A model generated the notes under the pieces. It made no database searches. It had not been told where the DNA came from and was given only the letters and a program-made list of their open reading frames with translations. DNA of 7,097 nucleotides from Ruthenibacterium sp. (GTDB lineage Bacteria > Bacillota > Clostridia > Oscillospirales > Ruminococcaceae), in contig JAHHSK010000078.1 of NCBI GenBank assembly GCA_020025255.1, positions 1 through 7,097 of the forward strand, in the 5' to 3' direction. Shown piece after piece: positions 1 to 5,712 of this stretch (position 1 is the stretch's first letter; each line of letters begins with the position of its first letter). The position numbers and the translations under genes were made by a program.

Positions 1-272
1 CGGCAAATTTCCAGAATGCGGAGATTTTCCGCATCGGATTCCGCTGCCACAACAAAAACCGGATCTTTTTTCAAATCCTTTTCCGTAAATTTATGTTCTT
101 CAATACATACCCCTGGGATATTCCGTATTTTTTCTGGAATTTCCGGGGCAATCACACAGATTTGAGCCCCAAATGGAATCAGGCGTTCCGTTTTTTCCAC
201 TGCATGCGCACCGCTTCCGCAAACAAGTATACAGCGCCCGCCGATTTCAGTAAAAATTGGAAAAAAGCTCAT
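1..272 (-). CDS. Precorrin-2 dehydrogenase / sirohydrochlorin ferrochelatase (siroheme synthase N-terminal type), partial
   Basis: Translating the reverse strand from the ATG at 272-270 gives 90 codons that stay open to the left edge, so the 3' end is missing. The protein begins MSFFPIF and continues to a Rossmann nucleotide-binding loop, VCGSGAHAVEK (residues 17-27), then FGAQICVIAPEI (34-45), the layout of the SirC/YlnF/Met8p and CysG N-terminal family. This family oxidises precorrin-2 to sirohydrochlorin with NAD+ and in many members also inserts iron to give siroheme. The usual loop reads GGGxVAxRK, so this copy is somewhat divergent. The active-site region, normally AATxD, reads AAESD here, with the Asp at residue 80. 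The ATG overlaps the ATPase stop codon (ATGA, 4 bases), and GGAGAG lies upstream at a workable distance, so the start is firm and the gene is likely co-translated with the transporter. Siroheme is the cofactor that the C-terminal module of the upstream fusion protein should need. Function is by family resemblance; whether a C-terminal methyltransferase follows cannot be seen. Confidence 0.85.
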   Translation of the reverse strand, partial: MSFFPIFTEIGGRCILVCGSGAHAVEKTERLIPFGAQICVIAPEIPEKIRNIPGVCIEEHKFTEKDLKKDPVFVVAAESDAENLRILEIC

Positions 273-1039
273 ATTCTTTCTCTCCGTTCATAATAGTACT
301 GCACACCGTTTTGTGTTTCGATCGTGCAGACACGAATCCCATACAGCTTTTGCAGTGCATCCGATTCCAGAATCTCCTTCGGGGCACCGAACTGAATGAT
401 TCGCCCATGGTGCATCACTGCAATCCGATCCGAAATGGAAAGTGCCGAGATAACGTCATGCAGCACAAGCACCACCGTTTTCCCTTCGGCTGTCAGTTCC
501 CGGCAGAGCTGCATGAATTTCATCTGCTCGCCGATATCGAGAAATGTAGTCGGTTCATCCATAACAATGATCGGTGTCTGCTGTGCAAGTGCCATAGCAA
601 TATACGCTTTCTGCCTCAGTCCGCCCGAAAGCTCGCTCAGCGGCACCTGCGACAGTTCGGCAATCCCCATGCGTTCCATAGCGTTATACGCAATTTCCTT
701 ATCCTCTTTTCGATAACTGCGCGGATAGCTCAAATACGGAAACCGGCCATGCAGCACCAGCCTGCCTACGCTGATATCCCCGTTTTGGTGCATCTGCGGC
801 AGATACGCCGCGGTCTGCGCCACTTTCTGCGGGCTTGCCTGGCTTACCGCTACCGAATTGAGCTGCACACTGCCCTGTGTCATCGGCACAAATCCAAGCA
901 TTGCTTTGATCAGCGTACTTTTGCCGCAGCCATTTTGCCCGATTATTGTTACGATCCGGCTATCCTCCACCGAAAGGGACACACCATGCAGCACCTCTTT
1001 TTTTCGGTATCCTGCCGATACATTTTCTATTTTAATCAC
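269..1039 (-). CDS. ABC transporter ATP-binding protein, iron/siderophore/heme/B12 (FepC/BtuD-like) family
   Basis: A 256-residue cytoplasmic ATPase that would power the adjacent permease. Walker A is GQNGCGKST (residues 34-42), the Q-loop is YLPQ (Gln82), the signature is LSGGLRQ (137-143), Walker B is IIVMDEP (157-163) followed by a D-loop TTFLD, and the switch His is in VLHDV (His194). The usual signature is LSGGQRQ; the Leu at the fifth place is a mild variant. I chose the GTG at 1039-1037 because the protein then begins MIKIENVSAGY, the normal start for this family, and a GGGAGGG run lies just upstream. The open frame extends further upstream, but that stretch lies in the permease coding region and has no family resemblance. 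The gene overlaps the permease end by 8 bases and its TGA overlaps the next ATG by 4 bases. The ligand cannot be read from an ATPase; iron complexes, heme and corrinoids are all handled by relatives. Confidence 0.93.
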   Translation of the reverse strand: MIKIENVSAGYRKKEVLHGVSLSVEDSRIVTIIGQNGCGKSTLIKAMLGFVPMTQGSVQLNSVAVSQASPQKVAQTAAYLPQMHQNGDISVGRLVLHGRFPYLSYPRSYRKEDKEIAYNAMERMGIAELSQVPLSELSGGLRQKAYIAMALAQQTPIIVMDEPTTFLDIGEQMKFMQLCRELTAEGKTVVLVLHDVISALSISDRIAVMHHGRIIQFGAPKEILESDALQKLYGIRVCTIETQNGVQYYYERRERI

Positions 1040-2036
1040 TGTGGTGATGCCCTCCCTTGCTGCGGATAAGCAGGAATACAAACGCTGGTCCGCCCAAAAC
1101 CGCCATAAGGATTCCGACCGGCAGTTCAAAGGGTTGGAAAATGCAGCGTGAAACAAGATCACATAATGCCACAAATGCACCGCCCAGAAAGATACAATGA
1201 AGCAGCATCCTGCGGCTTTCACTGCCGAACAATATCCGCACAAAATGCGGGACGATCAGCCCCACAAAGCCCAATAGCCCGGAAAAGCTCACTGCTGCAC
1301 CTGCCAAAAGAGCACAGAGCACCAAAAAAAGGATGCGGAATCCTCGAACCGGCAGCCCCAGTCCGCGCGCCGTTTCATCACCCAGCGCCATAACATCCAG
1401 TTCCCCGCATAATGTCAGCAGCAGCAGCAGTGCCAGCGCAATCAACATGCATGCCGGGATCAAACGGGTATATGTAACCGCGGAAAAGCCGCCCACGCGA
1501 AATTCCGTGCTGAGTGCGGCCACATCCGGTGCAAGTACGGTTACGGTTTCCGATACTGCATTCAGCAGGCTGTTGAGCGCGACACCCGTCAGGATCACTG
1601 TGGTGCGGGACGCTCCGATCCGGCATGAAAACAGTGCAATGACAGCTACCGCTGCAAGACTGCCCGCAAAGGCGGATCCGGAAATGGCCCAGCCGGAAAC
1701 GGTTCCGGCTGCACAGCACAGCGTAACGCCAAGGCCCGCACCGGCATTGACCCCTATGATACTGGGCGATGCAAGCTGATTTGCCAGCACATTCTGCAGA
1801 ACTGCGCCTGCACAGGAAAGCGCTGCCCCTGCAAAAAGACACGCCAGCGTGCGCGGCAACCGCGCATAGCGCAGGATGCCTTGTGCTGCGCTGCCGGCTT
1901 TCCCCGCAAGCACACTAAGCAGCTCTGCCGGTGTAAAATAGATGCTGCCGATGCATAGGCTCAGCAGTGCCGCTGTAATCCATAAAAGCACACTGATTGT
2001 CAGGCCGTATTTGATTTTTCGATTAGTCGTTTTCAT
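1032..2036 (-). CDS. ABC transporter permease, FecCD/BtuC family
   Basis: A 334-residue, very hydrophobic inner-membrane protein of normal family length, with many transmembrane helices (about ten expected for the fold). The family hallmark RLPRTLACLFAGAALSCAGA lies near residues 59-78, followed by LQNVLANQLASPSIIGVNAG (80-99). The cytoplasmic coupling segment that contacts the ATPase is LGDETARGLGLPV (218-230). The C-terminal block SGLLGFVGLIVPHFVRILFG (252-271) and ELPVGILMAVLGGPAFVFLL (304-323) are also typical. It would form a homodimeric channel with the downstream ATPase and receive ligand from the upstream lipoprotein. The ATG at 2036-2034 lies within the end of the binding-protein gene (14-base overlap), which suggests translational coupling. 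The extreme C-terminus reads GGHHHSD; the His run comes from bases in the region just ahead of the ATPase start and may have no function. Relatives carry ferric siderophores, heme, cobalamin or other metal chelates; the exact ligand is unknown. Confidence 0.94.
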   Translation of the reverse strand: MKTTNRKIKYGLTISVLLWITAALLSLCIGSIYFTPAELLSVLAGKAGSAAQGILRYARLPRTLACLFAGAALSCAGAVLQNVLANQLASPSIIGVNAGAGLGVTLCCAAGTVSGWAISGSAFAGSLAAVAVIALFSCRIGASRTTVILTGVALNSLLNAVSETVTVLAPDVAALSTEFRVGGFSAVTYTRLIPACMLIALALLLLLTLCGELDVMALGDETARGLGLPVRGFRILFLVLCALLAGAAVSFSGLLGFVGLIVPHFVRILFGSESRRMLLHCIFLGGAFVALCDLVSRCIFQPFELPVGILMAVLGGPAFVFLLIRSKGGHHHSD

Positions 2037-2961
2037 TTAAAATCGTTTCCAGTTCCTCATACGCCTGTGCCCAGCGGGCATTTGGCTTCATATTGAAAAG
2101 CTGCTTATCCATAAAATAGACCCGATTGTTCTTCACCGCAGAAAGCTCCTGCCAAAGCGGATTTTCTTTGAACAGCGTTTCGATGCTTTTGCGCACACCG
2201 GCGGCATCATCGCCCACCTCAACCACAAAAATCATTTCCGGATCCTCCAGAAAGATATGTTCGATGTTCAGATCATCCAGCAGGGTGCTGTCATGATCCG
2301 CAATATTGCTGCAATGGAACTGCTCAAGCATTTCCCCCATGACATTGTTCCGGTTGTTTTTTGCCCTTACTTTTGCAGCTGAGGCGCGCAGCAAAAGCAC
2401 CTTATGCTCCGGGCGCTGGTGATTTCTTTCCAATATCTCGTGGATCTTTTTTTCCGGTTCCCTTCCATACTTTTCATAATTTTCGGGCTTTCCTGTAAGA
2501 TCCGTGCAGATTTTAAGCATTCGCAGATAATCCGCAAAATCCGAAACGTCAAAATAGGCGGTTGGAATACCGGCTGCTTCCAGCGTTTCCTTCCATTCCA
2601 TGTGCTGGGTCGAATTGCTGCTTGCTATCACAAAATCCGGCTCACTTGCCAGCAAAAGCTCCAAGCTAAGGCTTTTGGTCCCGCCGAGATTGACCGTATC
2701 CTGCGGCAGATCAAAATCATAATCTTCCCATGCATCATCCGGCGCAGCACAAATTGCGCCGCCTGCCGTTATCCACACATCCGCATAGCTGCCAAGCAGA
2801 ACCGCCGTGCGTTCCGGCCGCTGCAGCGAAACCGTGCGTCCCAAATCATCGGTAAAGGTATACTCCTTTCCGGTACGGTCGGAAGCTGTTTTGTCGGTTT
2901 TGCAGCCCGCCATGCAAAAGACGAGCACAAGCGCAAGCCCGATTGCTGCCATTCGTTTCAT
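2023..2961 (-). CDS. ABC transporter substrate-binding lipoprotein, BtuF/FhuD-like (Peripla_BP_2)
   Basis: A 312-residue surface lipoprotein. The start ATG at 2961-2959 gives a short lipoprotein signal: basic MKR, a hydrophobic stretch, then the lipobox MAGC with the lipidated Cys at residue 20. A GAGGGAG ribosome-binding sequence sits seven bases upstream. A TTG seven codons earlier is in frame but has no better signal and would add KRGSVA ahead of the second Met. The mature protein has the usual opening, YTFTDDLGRTVSLQRPERTA (34-53), a first lobe with LGGTKSLSLELLLASEPDFV (92-111), a helical linker around 140-180, and a second lobe with LEDPEMIFVVEVG (238-250) and NPLWQELSAVKNNRVYFMD (267-285). 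These are hallmarks of the binding proteins for ferric siderophores, heme, cobalamin and related chelates. It is first in the overlapping transporter set and separated from the fusion gene by a strong hairpin. The ligand cannot be fixed by eye; iron or an iron chelate would fit the siroheme and iron-sulfur context. Confidence 0.92.
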   Translation of the reverse strand: MKRMAAIGLALVLVFCMAGCKTDKTASDRTGKEYTFTDDLGRTVSLQRPERTAVLLGSYADVWITAGGAICAAPDDAWEDYDFDLPQDTVNLGGTKSLSLELLLASEPDFVIASSNSTQHMEWKETLEAAGIPTAYFDVSDFADYLRMLKICTDLTGKPENYEKYGREPEKKIHEILERNHQRPEHKVLLLRASAAKVRAKNNRNNVMGEMLEQFHCSNIADHDSTLLDDLNIEHIFLEDPEMIFVVEVGDDAAGVRKSIETLFKENPLWQELSAVKNNRVYFMDKQLFNMKPNARWAQAYEELETILNEND

Positions 2962-2983
2962 TGCTACACTCCCTCTTTTCAAA

Positions 2984-3019
2984 GTAGTATCCCGATGCAG
3001 AAATGCATCGGGATACTAC
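2984..3019. repeat. Perfect 16-bp inverted repeat with 4-base loop (intercistronic hairpin)
   Basis: Arms at 2984-2999 and 3004-3019 are fully complementary over 16 bp around a four-base loop (GAAA on the plus strand, TTTC on the transcribed strand). It fills about half of the 73-base gap between the fusion gene stop and the binding-protein start. Read in the direction of transcription it is followed by TTTGAAAAGAGGG, so it lacks a proper T-run and is at best a weak terminator. It is more like an RNA-processing or stabilising hairpin that would set different mRNA levels for the enzyme and the transporter. No convincing promoter was seen in the gap. Confidence 0.85.
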
Positions 3020-3034
3020 ACACTGCATTGCTTT

Positions 3035-5602
3035 TTAACAGGTGGCGCCGCCTTTTACCTGTTTGTTCAAAATTTCTTCCTTATCGATTTCATCGCTGAG
3101 CAGTTTGTTTTGGACATAGTCAAAGCCAAGGCGTGCGATGGTATCTGCAAAGCGCTCGCCGGTCTGCCCTTCGTTGCGGAAAAGCAGAATAGCACGTTCC
3201 ACAATGGTCAAAACCTCCTCTTCGCTTGTAAAGAATTTTTCAAGCGGGCGGCCATTTGCCATGCGCTTACCCCAGCGGCCTCCAATATAGATTTTATATC
3301 CATTTTGATATTCATTCGTAACGCCGAATGGACATTTACCCAGGCAGCGGCCGCAGTGATTGCATTCATGGTCATCTACTTTCAGCATACCATTTTCCAG
3401 CTTTGCCGTATGGATCGGACACGCCTTTTCCACCTGACACACCTTACAGCTGCGGCATTTTGCAAAATCGAAGATCGGCATGCGCTGTCCGATAATGCCA
3501 AGGTCGTTCAGATCCGGCTTTACGCAGTTATTGGGGCATCCGCCGACTGCAATTTTAAACTTATGCGGCAGCGTGACAGTATGATATCCCTTATAAAAGC
3601 GTTCGTGAAGCATTTCACTCAGCTCAAAGGTATCAATCAGCCCATATTGACAAGTCGTGCCCTTGCAGGAAACAATCGGGCGTACAAGAGAGCCTGTGCC
3701 GCCTGTTTCCAATCCATGCATTGCAAGGAACTCAATCAACGGATCAATATTTGCATAGGATACGCCCTGAATTTCCAATGTGAGCCGGCTTGTCATCGTG
3801 ATTTCTCCCGACCCGAACATTTCCGCAGCTTGTGTGATCCAGCGGCTTTGCTCTGCCGTGATTTTGCCATTGCGCGTAATTACACGCACATTGAACACAT
3901 CTGCGTACCGTTTATCCTGCAAGCAGCCAAGACCTTTTACCCGTTTGATTTCCGCCGGTGAAAGCTTGCCGCCTGCCGCACTGCGGCGTAAAACATTGAA
4001 CGTTCCGCCGCCCTCCAGTACCAGAGTATTGCTGTATCCAAGTGCATTCAGCTTGTTTTGTGCAAGATACGCACGTCTGCCGCGCGTACAGACCAAAAGC
4101 AGCTTTTCCTCCGGCCGGAACGCTTGTGCCGATTCTTCCGGCTTCGTCAAATCGAACCATTGTGCCCCCGCGATCGTTGGTGCCGGGTACACATCTACCA
4201 CACGATACCCTGCTGCTGCACCGCTGGCGTATTCGATCGGCGTAACGCTTTTGAGCCGTCCGCTGATTTTATTCACAAGGATCCCTGCGGTAACCGCAAT
4301 CGGATGAATCGCCGTGGAGAACGGCGGCGCATACGCAAAATCCATATCCAGCAGATCATCGACTGCCGCATTCATGGAAATGGCTGCAACGGCAATATCC
4401 GCCAGCTTATCCACGTTTCCGCTTCCGATCACCTGAAGGCCAAGCAGTCTGCGGGTGGTACGATCCGCCACCAGCTTAATAACAAAGTTTGAAACATCAA
4501 AATAGTAATGCGCCTTATCTGACAGCACGCTTACTACAGAGACCACATCATATCCTGCCGTTTTTGCCTGCTCCTGCGTAAGACCGGTGCGCGCCGCTTT
4601 CAGGTCATCTGCCAAACGGATCACTCCGGTTCCAAGGCAGCCCGCATACGCACGATGTTCGCCGCACAGGTTCAAAGCAAGCGCGCGTGCCGTAATGTTT
4701 GCTGTCGAGCCCATAGCCGACCACTGCGGTTTCCCGGTAATGCGGTTATGCACCTGTGCACAGTCGCCAACCGCATAAACACATTCCAAATTCGTTCTTT
4801 GATATGCATCGGTCACAATCAGGCCATGCTCCATTGCAAGCCCGGAACTCATAAGAAAATCCGTTGCAGGGCGCACACCGGCTGCTATGATCACGAGATC
4901 TGCACCAATTATTCCTGCATCGGAACGAACCCCCCGTGCTTTCTGCTCCCCGACAATGCCGCGCACAGCGGTACCTGTCATGATACGCATTCCTTTTTGA
5001 ATCAGCTGTCGGCGCACATAATCCGCCATATCCGAATCAAAGAGTTCCGGCATCAGCTGGGGAGCCATATCCATAACGGTAACGGACAAGCCTTGTTTCA
5101 TCAGGTTTTCTGCCATTTCCAACCCGATCAGCCCGCCGCCGACCACCACTGCCTTTTTGCTTTGCGTCTTTTCAATATAATCCCGGATCGAAACCGCATC
5201 TTCCGGTGTGCGCACGGAAAAAACGCCTTCCAGTTCCATTCCTTCCACAGCCGGAATGATCGGCTCTGCACCTACTGCAAGAACCAATGCATCATACGAA
5301 GCCTTCTGTATGCCGCTTTGTGTTTTGACGACAGCGAGCTTTGCCGCACAATCCACTGCGGTAACTTCACATTCGGTATGTACCTGCACCCCGGTCAAGG
5401 CAGCAAACTGCTGGGGTGTATTCACGATCAGTTCCTCTTTCGATTCGATCACACCGCCTGCATAATACGGAAGGCCGCACCCTGCATAGGAAATATCCTT
5501 TCCCTTTGTATAAAGCACCACTTCATCCTTCGGATGTTCCCGCTTGAGCTTTGCCGCTGTTTTTGTGCCTGCCGCAACGCCGCCGACAATGACAATTTTC
5601 AT
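3035..5602 (-). CDS. Four-part fusion: CoA-disulfide/persulfide reductase flavoprotein + rhodanese-like + siroheme sulfite/nitrite reductase + two [4Fe-4S] ferredoxin motifs
   Basis: An 855-residue protein, presumably cytoplasmic (no signal or membrane segments). Residues 1-450 are a pyridine nucleotide-disulfide oxidoreductase of the CoA-disulfide reductase/NADH oxidase class: FAD loop VIVGGVAAG (4-12), single redox Cys42 in SYAGCGLPYY, NAD(P)H loop VVVGGGLIG (152-160), second FAD motif YAVGD (276-280), and dimer segment DFAYAPPFSTAIHPI (421-435). Residues about 466-540 are rhodanese-like with catalytic loop CTRGRRA (Cys505). Residues about 565-700 are one nitrite/sulfite reductase repeat: TSRLTLEIQGV (604-614), then the siroheme/[4Fe-4S] cysteines C646, C651, C689 and C693, with Arg606, Arg641, Lys681 and Lys683 placed like the anion-binding residues of SiR. 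Two ferredoxin motifs follow (C716/719/722/728 and C747/750/753/757). Start: ATG with AAAAAAGGAG eight bases upstream. Likely role: NAD(P)H-driven reduction of sulfite, persulfide or polysulfide. The substrate is inferred; nitrite is possible. It ends in GGATC with a terminal Cys. Confidence 0.93.
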   Translation of the reverse strand: MKIVIVGGVAAGTKTAAKLKREHPKDEVVLYTKGKDISYAGCGLPYYAGGVIESKEELIVNTPQQFAALTGVQVHTECEVTAVDCAAKLAVVKTQSGIQKASYDALVLAVGAEPIIPAVEGMELEGVFSVRTPEDAVSIRDYIEKTQSKKAVVVGGGLIGLEMAENLMKQGLSVTVMDMAPQLMPELFDSDMADYVRRQLIQKGMRIMTGTAVRGIVGEQKARGVRSDAGIIGADLVIIAAGVRPATDFLMSSGLAMEHGLIVTDAYQRTNLECVYAVGDCAQVHNRITGKPQWSAMGSTANITARALALNLCGEHRAYAGCLGTGVIRLADDLKAARTGLTQEQAKTAGYDVVSVVSVLSDKAHYYFDVSNFVIKLVADRTTRRLLGLQVIGSGNVDKLADIAVAAISMNAAVDDLLDMDFAYAPPFSTAIHPIAVTAGILVNKISGRLKSVTPIEYASGAAAGYRVVDVYPAPTIAGAQWFDLTKPEESAQAFRPEEKLLLVCTRGRRAYLAQNKLNALGYSNTLVLEGGGTFNVLRRSAAGGKLSPAEIKRVKGLGCLQDKRYADVFNVRVITRNGKITAEQSRWITQAAEMFGSGEITMTSRLTLEIQGVSYANIDPLIEFLAMHGLETGGTGSLVRPIVSCKGTTCQYGLIDTFELSEMLHERFYKGYHTVTLPHKFKIAVGGCPNNCVKPDLNDLGIIGQRMPIFDFAKCRSCKVCQVEKACPIHTAKLENGMLKVDDHECNHCGRCLGKCPFGVTNEYQNGYKIYIGGRWGKRMANGRPLEKFFTSEEEVLTIVERAILLFRNEGQTGERFADTIARLGFDYVQNKLLSDEIDKEEILNKQVKGGATC

Positions 5603-5610
5603 TCAAAACG

Positions 5611-5616
5611 CTCCTT
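5611..5616 (-). promoter_or_regulatory. Ribosome-binding site of the fusion gene
   Basis: The reverse strand reads AAGGAG, inside a longer A-rich run, and lies eight bases before the ATG at 5602-5600. This is a near-ideal Shine-Dalgarno sequence and fixes the start used for the fusion protein. Confidence 0.85.
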
Positions 5617-5633
5617 TTTTCTGGTGTGTCTTT

Positions 5634-5639
5634 ATTATA
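5634..5639 (-). promoter_or_regulatory. -10 box of the predicted promoter for the fusion gene
   Basis: The reverse strand carries a perfect TATAAT about 30 bases before the fusion gene start codon. No good -35 hexamer is found at 16-18 bases upstream (TAGATT or TTAGAT are the best), which is what one expects of a promoter that needs an activator such as the divergent LysR protein. The predicted leader is only about 25 bases, too short for a riboswitch. Confidence 0.6.
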
Positions 5640-5642
5640 GTC

Positions 5643-5670
5643 TTGTTTTGTGATAAAATCTAATTATTAT
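5643..5670 (+). promoter_or_regulatory. Candidate promoter for the LysR-family regulator
   Basis: A possible -35 TTGTTT (5643-5648) and -10 TATTAT (5665-5670) are separated by 16 bases. The predicted start would fall in or next to the palindrome at 5674-5687, so the regulator could repress itself by binding there. The spacer is so AT-rich that other -10 choices exist, hence the low score. Confidence 0.35.
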
Positions 5671-5673
5671 TTA

Positions 5674-5687
5674 TTATCATATGATAA
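5674..5687. promoter_or_regulatory. 14-bp palindrome, candidate LysR operator
   Basis: TTATCATATGATAA is a perfect dyad centred on CATATG in the divergent spacer. It contains the T-N11-A pattern of LysR-type binding sites (T5674 to A5686 and T5675 to A5687). It lies about 48-61 bases upstream of the predicted start of the fusion-gene transcript, near the usual place for the recognition site. A further TGATAA half-site lies at 5651-5656, exactly 31 bp (three helical turns) from the TGATAA at 5682, overlapping the core promoter where an activation site would be. Confidence 0.55.
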
Positions 5688-5699
5688 ATTGAAATTATT

Positions 5700-5706
5700 G
5701 AGGTGA
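5700..5706 (+). promoter_or_regulatory. Ribosome-binding site that sets the TTG start of the regulator
   Basis: GAGGTGA lies seven bases before the TTG at 5713. The next in-frame ATG (5758) would delete the first helix of the LysR DNA-binding domain and has no comparable upstream sequence, so the TTG is the better start. Confidence 0.75.
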
Positions 5707-5712
5707 GCCGTT

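Noticed and set aside
257..1069. Long plus-strand open frame (270 codons) opposite the ATPase gene
   Set aside because: Its translation has no domain sense and is rich in His, Cys and Arg, as expected from the antisense of a well-supported ATPase gene with all ABC motifs.
1040..1243. N-terminal extension of the ATPase to an upstream start
   Set aside because: This part lies in the permease coding region in another frame, and the family start MIKIENVSAGY begins at the GTG at 1039 with a good ribosome-binding sequence.
1378..1842. Cys/Arg-rich reverse-strand frame within the permease gene
   Set aside because: It is an out-of-frame shadow of the FecCD permease, whose own frame has clear family motifs.
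2962..2982. TTG start of the binding protein seven codons upstream
   Set aside because: The internal ATG has the ribosome-binding sequence at proper spacing and gives a standard lipoprotein signal; the extension would overlap that ribosome-binding site.
2807..3961. Plus-strand frame of 384 codons across the hairpin and the fusion gene
   Set aside because: It runs antisense to the siroheme and ferredoxin domains and the start of the lipoprotein gene; no recognisable domain or ribosome-binding site.
5603..5633. Possible riboswitch (cobalamin, SAM or other) ahead of the fusion gene
   Set aside because: The predicted leader after the TATAAT box is only about 25 bases, too short for any known riboswitch.
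4655..5653. Plus-strand frame of 332 codons opposite the flavoprotein domain
   Set aside because: Composition is unnatural (many His, Cys and Arg) and the reverse strand carries the conserved FAD and NAD(P)H motifs.
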